A program made the position numbers and the translations under genes. The notes under the pieces were generated by a model that saw nothing but the letters and a program-made list of their open reading frames with translations, searched no databases and had not been told where the DNA came from. 64,000 nt of DNA from NCBI GenBank assembly GCA_023455425.1, contig JAEYCM010000001.1, positions 62,001 to 126,000 on the forward strand, written 5' to 3'. This document shows, piece by piece, positions 41,625 to 49,841 of the stretch (position 1 is the first letter of the stretch; each line of letters begins with the position of its first letter). This DNA comes from Bacillota bacterium (lineage in GTDB: Bacteria; Bacillota; Clostridia; Christensenellales; CAG-138).

Positions 41625-42233
41625 TCAAGCGTCCCATTGCTCGTAAAACACGATCTCAGACAGTTCCTTAAGCTGCTTTTCCTGTGGTGTTTCTGCGGCA
41701 TACCCAACGGGTAAAAGGAAGGTGCAGGCCAAATTCTCCGGCAGTCGCAAGATCTGGTTTGCCGCTTTGATATCCAGATAACCAATGAAACATGCGCTCA
41801 GCCCATGGGCAACCGCCGTGAGAAAGATGTGTTCAGCCGGTATCATGGGCGCGGCATTTGCGAATATCGTACTGCATGTCTTGCGGTCCGGGCAGCGGTT
41901 CATATAATCGATAAACTTCACGCCGAAGCGCAGCTTGTTCACGATAAGCCCAAAATCATCCTCCGGTTGTTCGGCAATGTCCCAACCGATATCGGCGCAG
42001 CACGCAAACACCACAGGGGCGTCTGCTATCCACAGCTGCTTTCCCGCCGCCTCGGCAAGCAGTTGCTTGGTCGCAGCATCCTTGATGACCCCGAACACAT
42101 GCCCCTGCCCGTTTCCAGGCGACGGTGCCCTTCTGGCGGCCTCGAGCATTTCCTCGATCCACTCGTCCGGTATGGGTGTGGTCAGAAATTTGCGCGTTGA
42201 TCGCCGCATATATATGGCTTGCGTCAGTTCCAT
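41625..42233 (-). CDS. Nitroreductase family protein
   Basis: A 202-residue FMN-dependent oxidoreductase of the NfsA/FrxA type: MELTQAIYMRRSTRKFLTTPIP starts the family, APSPGNGQGHVFGV binds FMN, and GLSACFIGYLD lies in the second half. The family reduces nitro groups, quinones or flavins with NAD(P)H. The start ATG 42233 follows GGAAGGAAG. Its true substrate is unknown. Confidence 0.87.
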   Translation of the reverse strand: MELTQAIYMRRSTRKFLTTPIPDEWIEEMLEAARRAPSPGNGQGHVFGVIKDAATKQLLAEAAGKQLWIADAPVVFACCADIGWDIAEQPEDDFGLIVNKLRFGVKFIDYMNRCPDRKTCSTIFANAAPMIPAEHIFLTAVAHGLSACFIGYLDIKAANQILRLPENLACTFLLPVGYAAETPQEKQLKELSEIVFYEQWDA

Positions 42234-42447
42234 AGCGAATCTTCCTTCCTTTTTGCACAAGCGCATAGATTATGATATCAATTCAATCTTTGCTGGATAT
42301 CCTCGTCAGTCACAGTCATGAGATGATCCTCTTCTGCGTTTGGTTTACTAACCCCGCACTGTCAGGGGAATGGCGTTCGCTGACACCTTGGATCTGGCCT
42401 GCTGCTCTTCGTCAATGCAACGCGCAAAATACGGCATTATCAAGGTG

Positions 42448-43245
42448 TTAATGCTTATAGGTGATAGTAAGAGTTTTACTTGTGGCCCTGCCAATCCAGT
42501 AGAACAACGCGCCCATCGGCTTCATGAAAAACGGAACGGGGACGGAGCGATCGTATACGCCGCTTCTCCGGCATTCCTCCGTCCAGTGGAGCCCGTCGCG
42601 GGTTTCATATTCCGCGCCCTTCGCATACGCCAAGGACATGCCCCGGAAAAGATTGTAGGGAATCAAGACCAAGGCGGAGGGATGGCGAGGTTTTCTTGAG
42701 GCCAAGTCCCGCTGAAAGCGGCGGACGGTCTTTTGGAGCTGGCCCGCTGTCTCCGGGCCGATGCGGTAATCATTCCAGCTATATGCGGCGGCCCCAAACG
42801 GATAGCAGCGGTTGAACCCGATGCCACGAAGGAAGGATGCAATGCCCCTTGCCGCTTGCTTTGCGCCAATGCCGCCCGTCGTGGTGAGAACGAGCGCTTT
42901 GCTTTGAAAGAAGCGGGGACGGTGCAGCATAAAACACAGGTGGTCAAACAAGTTTTTCAGCAGCGCGGTTTCGCGCAGGTTGAAGGTAGAAGACAACACT
43001 ATCACCCCATCCGCCGCTTCGATTTTGCGGATCATTTCGGTGATGATTGTGCTATGCGGACATCTCTCATGCCCCAGTCGAAAGCAGGCGCTGCACCCAA
43101 GGCAAAAGGGCAGTCCGATTTCCATCAGGTGAACCGTGTCGAACTCCGCCGCCGGATCCTCCTTGCGGATGCTCCCCATTGCGGCAAGCGCCAGCCTCCA
43201 TGTATTCCCCTTGTGGGGACTCCCATTGACGACCAGATATCGCAT
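42448..43245 (-). CDS. Flavodoxin-like NAD(P)H-dependent oxidoreductase
   Basis: The 265-residue protein begins with MRYLVVNGSPHKGNTWRLA, an FMN phosphate-binding loop, and has the CLGCSACFRLGHERCPH cysteine segment and VIVLSSTFNLRETALLKNLFDHL of the NADPH-dependent FMN reductase/iron-sulfur flavoprotein group. The C-terminal 80 residues are longer than usual and hydrophobic at the end. It follows the TetR gene by one base, so the regulator probably controls it. Confidence 0.83.
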   Translation of the reverse strand: MRYLVVNGSPHKGNTWRLALAAMGSIRKEDPAAEFDTVHLMEIGLPFCLGCSACFRLGHERCPHSTIITEMIRKIEAADGVIVLSSTFNLRETALLKNLFDHLCFMLHRPRFFQSKALVLTTTGGIGAKQAARGIASFLRGIGFNRCYPFGAAAYSWNDYRIGPETAGQLQKTVRRFQRDLASRKPRHPSALVLIPYNLFRGMSLAYAKGAEYETRDGLHWTEECRRSGVYDRSVPVPFFMKPMGALFYWIGRATSKTLTITYKH

Positions 43246-43246
43246 G

Positions 43247-43807
43247 TTATCGAAACCTCTCAATCAGATCATCGATAAAGGTATCTCGCTGCGCGTTATC
43301 GTCAAAGTCGACGCCAAGCGTTTGGAGTAAGGTGTGCTTTCGTAAAAACGCCACCTGCATAACTGCAGTAATCATAAAAGAGTTGATCTTATGGGTGCTT
43401 TGCATATTCCCGCCGGATAAGCGGTTTCCAAAGCCGTGAACCGTACCCATCGTATTGTCCCCTTCTTTGGGTTGCTTTAGGTCCCCCAGGATAGAGATTT
43501 TCGACATTTCCGGGTTACCCATTAAAAAATCCATAACTTGTTTGGCAACGCGCTTGGTGGTTTCAATAGTATCCTCGGCTTCCCCGAGGTTGGGACGAAA
43601 AGCGCCGATTACTCCGCTAATAATTCTTTGCACACATTCCTCAATCAGGGCTTCTTTCGTGCCAAAATGATGATTGATTAGTCCTAAACCTACGCTTGAT
43701 TTTTCAGCGATTTTTCGAAGGGTGATGTTCTCTATCAAACCATTCGACTCCTGAATTAACTCTATTGTTTGTTCAATAATTTTTTCTTTGGATTTTTCCG
43801 GTTTCAT
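43247..43807 (-). CDS. TetR/AcrR family regulator
   Basis: A 186-residue regulator with the TetR helix-turn-helix near the N-terminus: ITLRKIAEKSSVGLGLINHHFGTKEALIEECV. The C-terminal ligand domain has no obvious specificity. A perfect palindrome (43858-43872) covers its own start point, which shows autoregulation. It is the first gene of the unit with the flavodoxin-like reductase. Confidence 0.88.
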   Translation of the reverse strand: MKPEKSKEKIIEQTIELIQESNGLIENITLRKIAEKSSVGLGLINHHFGTKEALIEECVQRIISGVIGAFRPNLGEAEDTIETTKRVAKQVMDFLMGNPEMSKISILGDLKQPKEGDNTMGTVHGFGNRLSGGNMQSTHKINSFMITAVMQVAFLRKHTLLQTLGVDFDDNAQRDTFIDDLIERFR

Positions 43808-43857
43808 GAGAGCACCCCTATGGGCTTATTTAGGATGTTACAAAATCAGCGCTATGA

Positions 43858-43905
43858 TTGAACAATGTTCAACCATAGCGTATATTCGTCCATCCTTTTT
43901 GTCAA
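43858..43905 (-). promoter_or_regulatory. TetR promoter with palindromic operator
   Basis: On the minus strand TTGACA (43900-43905), 17 bp, TACGCT (43877-43882), followed by the 15-bp palindrome TTGAACATTGTTCAA (43858-43872) at the start point. The spacing is consensus. Confidence 0.7.
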
Positions 43906-44203
43906 GAGTTTTGTTATGATTATAGATAAGCATGATGGCTATTGTGATTTCTTCGCTTTCTTCCTGCCGTCTCTTAACTTTCCCGCATCTTTGAGATCGC
44001 CATACGACCAAAGCGAAGCACTCAAAAAATACTATCTTCACATAGCTTCTGAAAACGGTCCTGGAAATATTCCATTTTCTTCCGCTTCTTTTGCGGATAT
44101 CTAACCGATTTATATCCGAGGGATCAGGGGGGCAATTGTCATACAACAACGCATTCAATACAACGGCAGGTCGTTACGGGCTGGAAAGATCAGATCAACA
44201 GAG
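43906..44203. other. Intergenic stretch without a clear gene
   Basis: Between the TetR promoter and the terminator at 44204. There are short open frames on both strands, but none has a ribosome site or a recognisable pattern. I see no RNA gene. Confidence 0.5.
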
Positions 44204-44240
44204 CAATGAAAACCCCCAGAATATCTGGAGGTTTTCATTG
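44204..44240. terminator. Bidirectional terminator after the cupin gene
   Basis: CAATGAAAACC and GGTTTTCATTG are exact complements with an inner CCAGA/TCTGG pair. It lies 31 bp past the stop codon of the 44272 gene. Confidence 0.7.
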
Positions 44241-44271
44241 TAATCCGAATTGGAAAACATGCCATCGGTCT

Positions 44272-44784
44272 TTAATGATGCTCCGCAGCATCTGCTATGG
44301 CCCGAGTCTGATGAACGGTTCCACGCGGATGTTGAGGCGGAGCATAAATGGAGTATAGCTTAATCGGTCTTCTCCCTGTATTAATCAGATTGTGCCATGT
44401 TCCAGCAGGTATGATAAACGCACAATCTTTGCCCACGCAGGCTTGGAAATCCAGTCTGTTCTTTGAATCGCCCATCTTCACAATCCCCCGGCCATCCTCA
44501 ATGCGGATGAATTGATCCAAGTCCGGATGCATTTCCAAACCGATATCTCCTCCAACGCTGATGCTCATCAAGGTAAGCTGTAAATGGCAACCCGTCCATA
44601 GGGCCGTGCGGAAACAATTGTTTTTTATTGTTGCTTTCTCGATATTCACAGCAAACGGCTCCGGCCCATAGTCCCTGGTGACCGGATTTGAATAGCATTG
44701 GCGACACCTTTGGTTATTCGCATTTCGTTGGTAAGGATTATTCCGATACAAGCTGTCCCACCCCCTACAAGAATCTCCCTTCAT
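44272..44784 (-). CDS. Cupin-domain protein (about 170 aa)
   Basis: A cupin of a widespread Firmicutes group: FAVNIEKATIKNNCFRTALWTGCHLQLTLMSISVGGDIGLEMHPDLDQF, later AFIIPAGTWHNLINTGRRPIKLYSIYAPPQHP. Metal ligands would be the His of MHPD, the Asp/Glu after it and the His of TWHN. The start is uncertain: ATG 44784 is used here, but no good ribosome site is visible and the frame is open to 44859. Ligand and function are unknown. Confidence 0.72.
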   Translation of the reverse strand: MKGDSCRGWDSLYRNNPYQRNANNQRCRQCYSNPVTRDYGPEPFAVNIEKATIKNNCFRTALWTGCHLQLTLMSISVGGDIGLEMHPDLDQFIRIEDGRGIVKMGDSKNRLDFQACVGKDCAFIIPAGTWHNLINTGRRPIKLYSIYAPPQHPRGTVHQTRAIADAAEHH

Positions 44785-44880
44785 CATATGCATGAGGTCG
44801 GAAAAATTATAATCCAGCCCCCGGCCGCAAACGGCGGCCGCACCTGTAAGCCTTCGCACGCATACCTTTCGTTATCAGGT

Positions 44881-44970
44881 ATGAACCCACCCCCGGCCAA
44901 ATAAGTTGGAGTGGGTTCACTTTTGCCAAGGCGGGTTCAAATCTGCCGGGGCGGGTTCAAGGGGGTTCAA
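44881..44970. repeat. Array of 10-bp GGGTTCA repeats at 20-bp intervals
   Basis: Copies of G(t/c/g)GGGTTCA(a/c) start at 44911, 44931, 44951 and 44961, the first three exactly 20 bp apart; an inverted copy lies at 44881. It resembles the multiple transposase-binding sites in the ends of IS21-type elements, but no transposase gene is beside it. Confidence 0.55.
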
Positions 44971-45041
44971 ATTGCCGCCCGGCATCACATCCATAGGGCA
45001 AAAATGCTCCATTCCGGACTGGCTAGATCGGCCCCAAAATG

Positions 45042-45071
45042 CGAAAAAGCCCAGATAATCTGGACTTTTTC
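45042..45071 (-). terminator. Terminator of the tRNA-Leu gene
   Basis: On the minus strand AAAAAGTCCAGA and TCTGGGCTTTTT form a 12-bp stem around TTA, followed by C and a few T. It ends 26 bp after the tRNA. Confidence 0.8.
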
Positions 45072-45097
45072 ATTGTATTAATGACTGAGTCATTACC

Positions 45098-45180
45098 TGG
45101 TGCGGTAGATGGGACTTGAACCCATACGCTCGCGCACACGCCCCTCAAACGTGCCTGTCTGCCAATTCCAGCACTACCGC
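45098..45180 (-). tRNA. tRNA-Leu (GAG)
   Basis: The acceptor stem GCGGTAG/CTACCGC, a class II variable arm, and the T arm ATGGG-TTCAAGT-CCCAT are clear on the minus strand, with an encoded CCA end. The anticodon loop TTGAGGG between CACGT and GCGTG gives GAG, reading CUC and CUU leucine codons. Confidence 0.93.
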
Positions 45181-45190
45181 GACAGTGACT

Positions 45191-45220
45191 ATTATACTGA
45201 ATTGAGACAGGGGTTGTCAA
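45191..45220 (-). promoter_or_regulatory. Promoter of the tRNA-Leu gene
   Basis: On the minus strand TTGACA (45215-45220), 18 bp, TATAAT (45191-45196), both perfect consensus hexamers, ending 10 bp before the mature tRNA. Confidence 0.85.
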
Positions 45221-45237
45221 CTCATTTTTGATTTGAG

Positions 45238-45264
45238 AAAACCGCCCATAATTCGGACGGTTTT
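45238..45264 (-). terminator. Hairpin, probable terminator after phoH
   Basis: AAAACCG and CGGTTTT pair with an inner CC/GG. It lies about 90 bp after the phoH stop and in front of the tRNA promoter. Confidence 0.5.
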
Positions 45265-45355
45265 GGACGCTTCGTTTTAATTCCGCCCATATTTGGGCTA
45301 TCTTTTTTATTGCGTTTGTTACGCTTCACGTTCATTCGGTTCGGGTATATCCTGA

Positions 45356-46735
45356 CTAAAGCATGCGCGTGGCGCTGTCATAGGCCAGCGGGCTTCTTTC
45401 GCATTCTTCGTCGCTCATGGTCAGCTGGCAGCAATAGGGGCTCCCTTTCATGCGCTCTGCCGCATAGCACAGGCCGTTGGTGCGGCTGTCTAAGTATGGG
45501 TGGTCGATCTGCGCCGGATCGCCCAGCAAAATCAGCTTCGTCCCCTTCCCCGCCCGGGTGACGATGCCCTTGACCTGCTTGGGGCTTAAATTCTGCGCCT
45601 CGTCTATGATGACCCAGTTGCGCTGGATGGAGCGGCCCCGGATATAGGCGATGGCCTCGGTGGTGATGATGTTCCTTGCAAACAGCTCATCTACCTTGCC
45701 GTTTAATTCGTTTTGGTCGCGGTAGCGCTCCTTTTCGTCGCTGTCCACCAGTATCTCCAGGTTATCGATGACAGAGCGCATAAAGGGCGCAAGCTTCTCC
45801 TTTTCGCTGCCGGGCAGGAAGCCGATGTCCTCGTCGAACTTCACATTGGGACGGCAGACGAGAATTTTCGTATACTCCCTGTGCTTGATCTCGAGTATCT
45901 TGTGTAGTCCCACCGCAAGGGAAAAGAATGTCTTTGCCGTGCCCGCGGCGCCCTTGACGATGACAAGCGGGGCTTCGTCGCTGCTCATCATCAGCGCCTC
46001 CTGCATAAAGCGCTGGCCCACGTTGCGGGCGGTGACGCCAAAGGGCCGTTCGTCAAGATATTTGAGCGCCACCAGGCGCTCGCCGTCAAAGCGCGCAAGC
46101 GCCGTCTGCTTGCTGCTCTCCGCGGACCGGAGCATCACAAATTCGTGCATCAGGAACGAACAGGGTTCTTTTTCATAGGTTTCTTCGTGGATACGAAAGG
46201 TATGGTTGGCGCTCAATGCGCCCTTTTCAAAGAATTCCTGCAGCCGCTTTGTGGTGGTGAACACCTCCGCGCGCCCGCTGTACTGGTTATCCGGCAGGGC
46301 CACCTGCTCATTTTGAAAATCCTGCGCGGTAACGCCGATGATATCACCTTTGATGCGCTCGAAGATATCCTTGGTCACTAAGATGGCTTGTTTGCCCTGC
46401 TCGCCCAGGCCCTTGCAGACTTTTAAAATGCGGTTATCCGCCTTATGCGGTTCCCAGCCTTCCGGGAGCTCCACATCGTGAAAATTCAGTTCTATACGCA
46501 AAACGCCGCCATTCGGCAGCGCAACGCCCTCCACCAGGCTCCCGTTCGCGCGCATCTGGTCCAGCAGACGGGCGACGTGGCGCGCGTTCGCGCCGTTTTC
46601 GGTAGGCTCCTTCTTAAACCGGTCCAGCTCCTCCAGCACCACCTCCGGTATCACGACGTCGTTGTCTCCAAACGCATAAATGGCATAGGGCGATTGCAAC
46701 AGCACGTTGGTGTCCAGCACGTAATACTTTTTCAC
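45356..46735 (-). CDS. phoH: PhoH-family ATPase with N-terminal PIN domain
   Basis: A 459-residue fusion like YlaK/PhoH2: a PIN ribonuclease domain (VLDTNVLLQSPYAIYAF, VVLEELDRFK, ILVTKDIFER with the acidic residues) and a PhoH ATPase domain (VKGAAGTAKTFFSLAVGLHKIL as Walker A, VIIDEAQNLSPKQVKGIVTRAG as Walker B, ILLGDPAQIDHPYLD). These PIN-PhoH proteins are RNA helicase-nucleases. GTG 46735 is chosen; it follows AGGAGG at 5 nt, while a GTG at 46750 would place the ribosome site inside the gene. Transcribed away from the redox operon. Confidence 0.92.
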   Translation of the reverse strand: MKKYYVLDTNVLLQSPYAIYAFGDNDVVIPEVVLEELDRFKKEPTENGANARHVARLLDQMRANGSLVEGVALPNGGVLRIELNFHDVELPEGWEPHKADNRILKVCKGLGEQGKQAILVTKDIFERIKGDIIGVTAQDFQNEQVALPDNQYSGRAEVFTTTKRLQEFFEKGALSANHTFRIHEETYEKEPCSFLMHEFVMLRSAESSKQTALARFDGERLVALKYLDERPFGVTARNVGQRFMQEALMMSSDEAPLVIVKGAAGTAKTFFSLAVGLHKILEIKHREYTKILVCRPNVKFDEDIGFLPGSEKEKLAPFMRSVIDNLEILVDSDEKERYRDQNELNGKVDELFARNIITTEAIAYIRGRSIQRNWVIIDEAQNLSPKQVKGIVTRAGKGTKLILLGDPAQIDHPYLDSRTNGLCYAAERMKGSPYCCQLTMSDEECERSPLAYDSATRML

Positions 46736-46958
46736 ACGTTCCTCCTGCACCCGTTCCGCACGCGGGTTGTTCTGATGGGCTTTACCGTTGTATAGAAGAC
46801 TCTATGCAACAAGGTTCCCGTTATTACAATACCGCCGCCGTGTTTCCGCATGGTCAAGACTGTGTAAAGAGCATGTTCGGTTCAAAATCCGGCCTGTTTT
46901 GGGCTCTACTTTCTTTATCGTAATAAAAAAAGTTTTCATAAGTCCTTTGTCCCCATGC

Positions 46959-47016
46959 TTGACACCTTATTTGCGTTCCCGGTATACTGAATCTGTAATT
47001 CAGGTTGTAACAGATT
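46959..47016 (+). promoter_or_regulatory. Promoter and inverted-repeat operator of the redox operon
   Basis: TTGACA (46959-46964), 18 bp, TATACT (46983-46988). An inverted repeat AATCTGT (46990-46996) and ACAGATT (47010-47016) covers the start point, a likely site for the Rrf2 regulator encoded in the same operon. Confidence 0.7.
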
Positions 47017-47028
47017 GGAGACCCTTCC

Positions 47029-47658
47029 ATGAAACACAATGATCGCCTCTTACCTGTTTTGATACTTTCTCTGGCGCTTGTAGGTACCGGCTGCGCCGCA
47101 GCCCCACAGGCTGCCGTTGCGCCCACCCCAATCCCCGTTACCGCTTCTCCCGCTGATGATATTCCCCTGCCGGAAGATGAGGCCTGCATCTCCTGCGAGC
47201 TTCCGGAGATCGAACCGCTGCCCGAAGGTTATAGCCTGAGCCCGGAAAACGCAGCGGATATCCCGGAAGAGGCCGACCGCGCCGACCTTTGTCCGCCTCT
47301 TGGGGAAGGCGACGCGGAAACGGCACCGCCCGACGAGCCCGGCCTCTACCGGCAACTGAGCTATGAAGAAGCCAAAGCCTGGATGGACGGGGATGCCTCC
47401 GTCATTGTGGTGGATGTGCGCACAAAGGAAGAATATGAAGCCGGGCATATCCCGGGCGCGGTCCTCATACCAAATGAAACAATAGAAGGATTTCCCCCGG
47501 AAGAGCTGCCGGATAAAGGCGCACCTATCCTGATCTATTGCCGCAGCGGCAACCGGAGCTACCAGGCATCCCTGAAGCTGCTGGAAATGGGATATGATTT
47601 TATCTACGACTTTGGCGGCATCAACGGCTGGCCGTATGAAATTGTCACCGGCGCTTGA
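47029..47658 (+). CDS. Rhodanese-domain lipoprotein
   Basis: The 209-residue protein has a lipoprotein signal (VGTGC, Cys22), a low-complexity acidic, proline-rich part to about residue 105, and a C-terminal rhodanese domain. The active-site loop is YCRSGNRS with the catalytic cysteine, and VVVDVRTKEEYEAGHIPGAVLIPN is the typical CH2A-like start. It would work on the outer face of the membrane, moving sulfane sulfur or sensing thiols. First gene of the operon, followed after 40 bp by the TlpA-like gene. Confidence 0.88.
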   Translation: MKHNDRLLPVLILSLALVGTGCAAAPQAAVAPTPIPVTASPADDIPLPEDEACISCELPEIEPLPEGYSLSPENAADIPEEADRADLCPPLGEGDAETAPPDEPGLYRQLSYEEAKAWMDGDASVIVVDVRTKEEYEAGHIPGAVLIPNETIEGFPPEELPDKGAPILIYCRSGNRSYQASLKLLEMGYDFIYDFGGINGWPYEIVTGA

Positions 47659-47698
47659 TTCATAATGCGCTGTTCCGTATTACGATAGGAGGTACGCA

Positions 47699-48271
47699 AT
47701 GAAACCCATCCGTTCCCTGCTCGTCCTACTGCTGTCTGTTTTACTTTTATCGGCCTGCTCCGCTCCCGCCCCTGTCGCGCCCACACCCGCTGCAGAATCT
47801 TCCGAAACCGCCCGTCCCTCTTTTGGTTCGTTTACAGCGCCAGGTATAGAGGAAAAGGATTACACGCAGGAGTTGTTTGCTAACGCAGACCTCACCATGG
47901 TCAACATCTGGGGTACGTTCTGCAGCCCCTGCATCGAGGAGATGCCGTATTTGGGCGAGCTTTCAAAGGAATATGCGGATAAAGGCTTCCAGATTGTCGG
48001 AATCGTGGTGGATGCGGCAAGCCGGCTCGGCGGCTATGACAAAACCGTCGTTTCCGAAGCGTGGGATATTATAGAGAAAACAGGGGCCGACTATATACAC
48101 CTGCTGCCCTCGGAGGATTTGATCAATATCAAGCTTAACAAAGTGCAATATATTCCCGAGACGGTCTTTGTGGATAAAAACGGCGGCATCGTTGGCGAAC
48201 CCATCACCGGCGGCAAAAGCAAGGAAGAGTGGAAGCAGGTTATAGACGCTTACCTTGCGCTGGTGCAGTAA
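47699..48271 (+). CDS. TlpA/ResA-like thioredoxin-fold lipoprotein
   Basis: A 190-residue lipoprotein (LSAC, Cys20) with a thioredoxin fold. The active site is WGTFCSPCIEEMPYL (Cys75 and Cys78), followed by the ResA-type insert GFQIVGIVVDAA and the cis-proline region VQYIPETVFVDKNG. It is an extracytoplasmic thiol-disulfide oxidoreductase, probably a reductase. AGGAGG precedes the ATG. The next gene begins one base after its stop codon. Confidence 0.9.
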   Translation: MKPIRSLLVLLLSVLLLSACSAPAPVAPTPAAESSETARPSFGSFTAPGIEEKDYTQELFANADLTMVNIWGTFCSPCIEEMPYLGELSKEYADKGFQIVGIVVDAASRLGGYDKTVVSEAWDIIEKTGADYIHLLPSEDLINIKLNKVQYIPETVFVDKNGGIVGEPITGGKSKEEWKQVIDAYLALVQ

Positions 48272-48272
48272 T

Positions 48273-48413
48273 ATGCGCAGGCGTATCATCGTCCCTGTTG
48301 TACTCTTGTTGGCCGCCGCGGCGTTTTTGCTGCTGGGCGTTGCCCGCGGCGAGGCGGAGACCGTGATCAAAAAAGCGACCACGATCTGTTTGGAGTGTAT
48401 CGGCATTGGATAA
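48273..48413 (+). CDS. CD1871A-family CXXC peptide (46 aa)
   Basis: A short membrane peptide: a basic start (MRRRIIV), one membrane helix (about residues 7-23) and a tail with ICLECIGIG, the CxxC motif that defines the CD1871A family. Its size and motif match family members of 40-50 residues. These peptides lie next to a TlpA-like protein and a ferredoxin-type membrane protein in many Clostridia, exactly as here. They are thought to take part in electron transfer to thiols outside the cell. It overlaps the start of the 4Fe-4S gene. Confidence 0.85.
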   Translation: MRRRIIVPVVLLLAAAAFLLLGVARGEAETVIKKATTICLECIGIG

Positions 48414-49305
48414 CGCTGCAAAGAAAAAAAAGAAGCAGAATACCATGCGGCACTGGATCCAGCTTGCGTATGCGGCGGTGACGAACGGCTACGCGGCAGG
48501 GTATTTAAACGGCGCCATCTATAGGGGGGACCTCAAGTACGTCTGCGTTCCGGGCTTAAACTGCTACTCCTGCCCGGGGGCGTTCGGTTCCTGCCCCATC
48601 GGCTCGCTGCAGGCGGTGTCGGGAAGCCGGGATTACAGTTTTTCGTATTATGTGGTGGGGTTTTTGCTTGCGTTCGGGGCCGTATTGGGCCGGGTGGTGT
48701 GCGGGTTTCTATGCCCTTTCGGCTTTGTACAGGATCTGCTTTATAAAATACCATTCGGCAAAAAGCTGCGCACGTTGCCGGGAGATAAAGTGCTGCGCTA
48801 CCTTAAATACATCATACTCGCGGCGTTCGTGATCTTGCTGCCCATGCTCGCCTTAAACATCATCGGCCAGGGGCAGCCTTGGTTCTGCAAGTACATCTGC
48901 CCGTCCGGAACGCTGTTTGCCGGGATTCCGCTTGTGCTGTCCAACGAGGGGCTGCAATCCGCCGTGGGCGGGCTATTTGCATGGAAGATCGGGCTGATGC
49001 TGTTCATTCTCCTTTTGTGCATCCCGGTCTACCGTCCGTTTTGCAGGTATCTCTGCCCGCTTGGCGCGATCTACGGGCTGTTTAACCCCATAGCGCTCTA
49101 CCGCTACCGCGTGGACGCTTCCGCCTGTACCCGCTGCAAAGCATGCGAAAAATCCTGCCCCATGGCGGTTGGCACGTATCTGACCCCTAACAGCCCGGAA
49201 TGTATCCGCTGCGGCGTCTGCAGGCGTGTCTGCCCCGCAAATGCCATCCATTCCACCCTGGAACGAACCGCAAAAAACCCCTGCGGAGAAAGGAGCGCCC
49301 TATGA
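48406..49305 (+). CDS. NapH/YccM-like membrane 4Fe-4S protein
   Basis: A 299-residue protein with about five membrane helices and two C-terminal [4Fe-4S] ferredoxin motifs (CTRCKACEKSCP and CIRCGVCRRVCP). Extra membrane-side CxxxCP motifs (FLCPFGF, YICPSGT, YLCPLGA) are typical of the NapH/MauN/RdxA-type family. It moves electrons across the membrane, probably to the CXXC and TlpA-like proteins. The start is TTG 48406, about nine bases after a GGAGTG site, overlapping the CXXC peptide gene. Confidence 0.88.
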   Translation: MDNAAKKKKKQNTMRHWIQLAYAAVTNGYAAGYLNGAIYRGDLKYVCVPGLNCYSCPGAFGSCPIGSLQAVSGSRDYSFSYYVVGFLLAFGAVLGRVVCGFLCPFGFVQDLLYKIPFGKKLRTLPGDKVLRYLKYIILAAFVILLPMLALNIIGQGQPWFCKYICPSGTLFAGIPLVLSNEGLQSAVGGLFAWKIGLMLFILLLCIPVYRPFCRYLCPLGAIYGLFNPIALYRYRVDASACTRCKACEKSCPMAVGTYLTPNSPECIRCGVCRRVCPANAIHSTLERTAKNPCGERSAL

Positions 49306-49742
49306 CGGGTGAATTCGGCATTGCCATCCATGCGCTTGTGTTTTTGAACCGAAAGCAGACCATCATCTGCAGCGACCTTTTGGCGAAGAGCGTATGCACC
49401 AACCCCGCGCGCGTGCGCAAGGTGCTTGCAAAGCTGAAGGCGGCAAGGCTTGTCGGCGCAAAGGAGGGGCCGGAGGGCGGCTATTTCATGGTGCTGCCCG
49501 CGGAGGATATCACGCTGGACCGCGTGCTTTCCGCATTAAACCTGGAACTCATTTCCTGCAGCTACGGCAGCGCGGATACGGATGTAAAATGCGCGGTCGC
49601 TTCCGGTATGGCGGACGTTATGGAGGCTTTGCGCGCTTCGCTCAACACCTGCTGCACGGATCATTTAAAAACCGTGACCATCGCCGATATCGACACGCAA
49701 ATCCCCCGGAGTTTAAAGAGCCTGAAGATTACAAAAGAATGA
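49302..49742 (+). CDS. Rrf2 family transcriptional regulator
   Basis: The 146-residue protein has the Rrf2 winged helix (FGIAIHALVFLNRKQTIICSDLLAKSVCTNPARVRKVLAKLKAARLVGAKEGPEGGYFM). Cysteines in SCSYGSADTDVKC and NTCC could bind an iron-sulfur cluster, as in IscR and NsrR, though the spacing is different. ATG 49302 overlaps the stop of the ferredoxin gene (ATGA) and follows AAAGGAG. It probably binds the inverted repeat at 46990-47016 to control its own operon. Confidence 0.88.
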   Translation: MTGEFGIAIHALVFLNRKQTIICSDLLAKSVCTNPARVRKVLAKLKAARLVGAKEGPEGGYFMVLPAEDITLDRVLSALNLELISCSYGSADTDVKCAVASGMADVMEALRASLNTCCTDHLKTVTIADIDTQIPRSLKSLKITKE

Positions 49743-49841
49743 TATCGCCTTCCATTCGTTTGCGGCGCGCAGTTTGGGGTATGTTAAAACAGAACCGCTT
49801 CGAACTGCGTGATACAAATAAATAGGAAGGAATCTATTATA

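Noticed and set aside
43838..44158. A 106-codon minus-strand frame upstream of tetR
   Set aside because: It runs through the TetR promoter and operator and has no ribosome site or conserved pattern.
45098..45180. tRNA-Leu as attachment site of the phage-like element
   Set aside because: It lies about 20 kb from the right edge of the phage genes with unrelated chromosomal genes between, and no duplicate of its 3' end is seen near the element.
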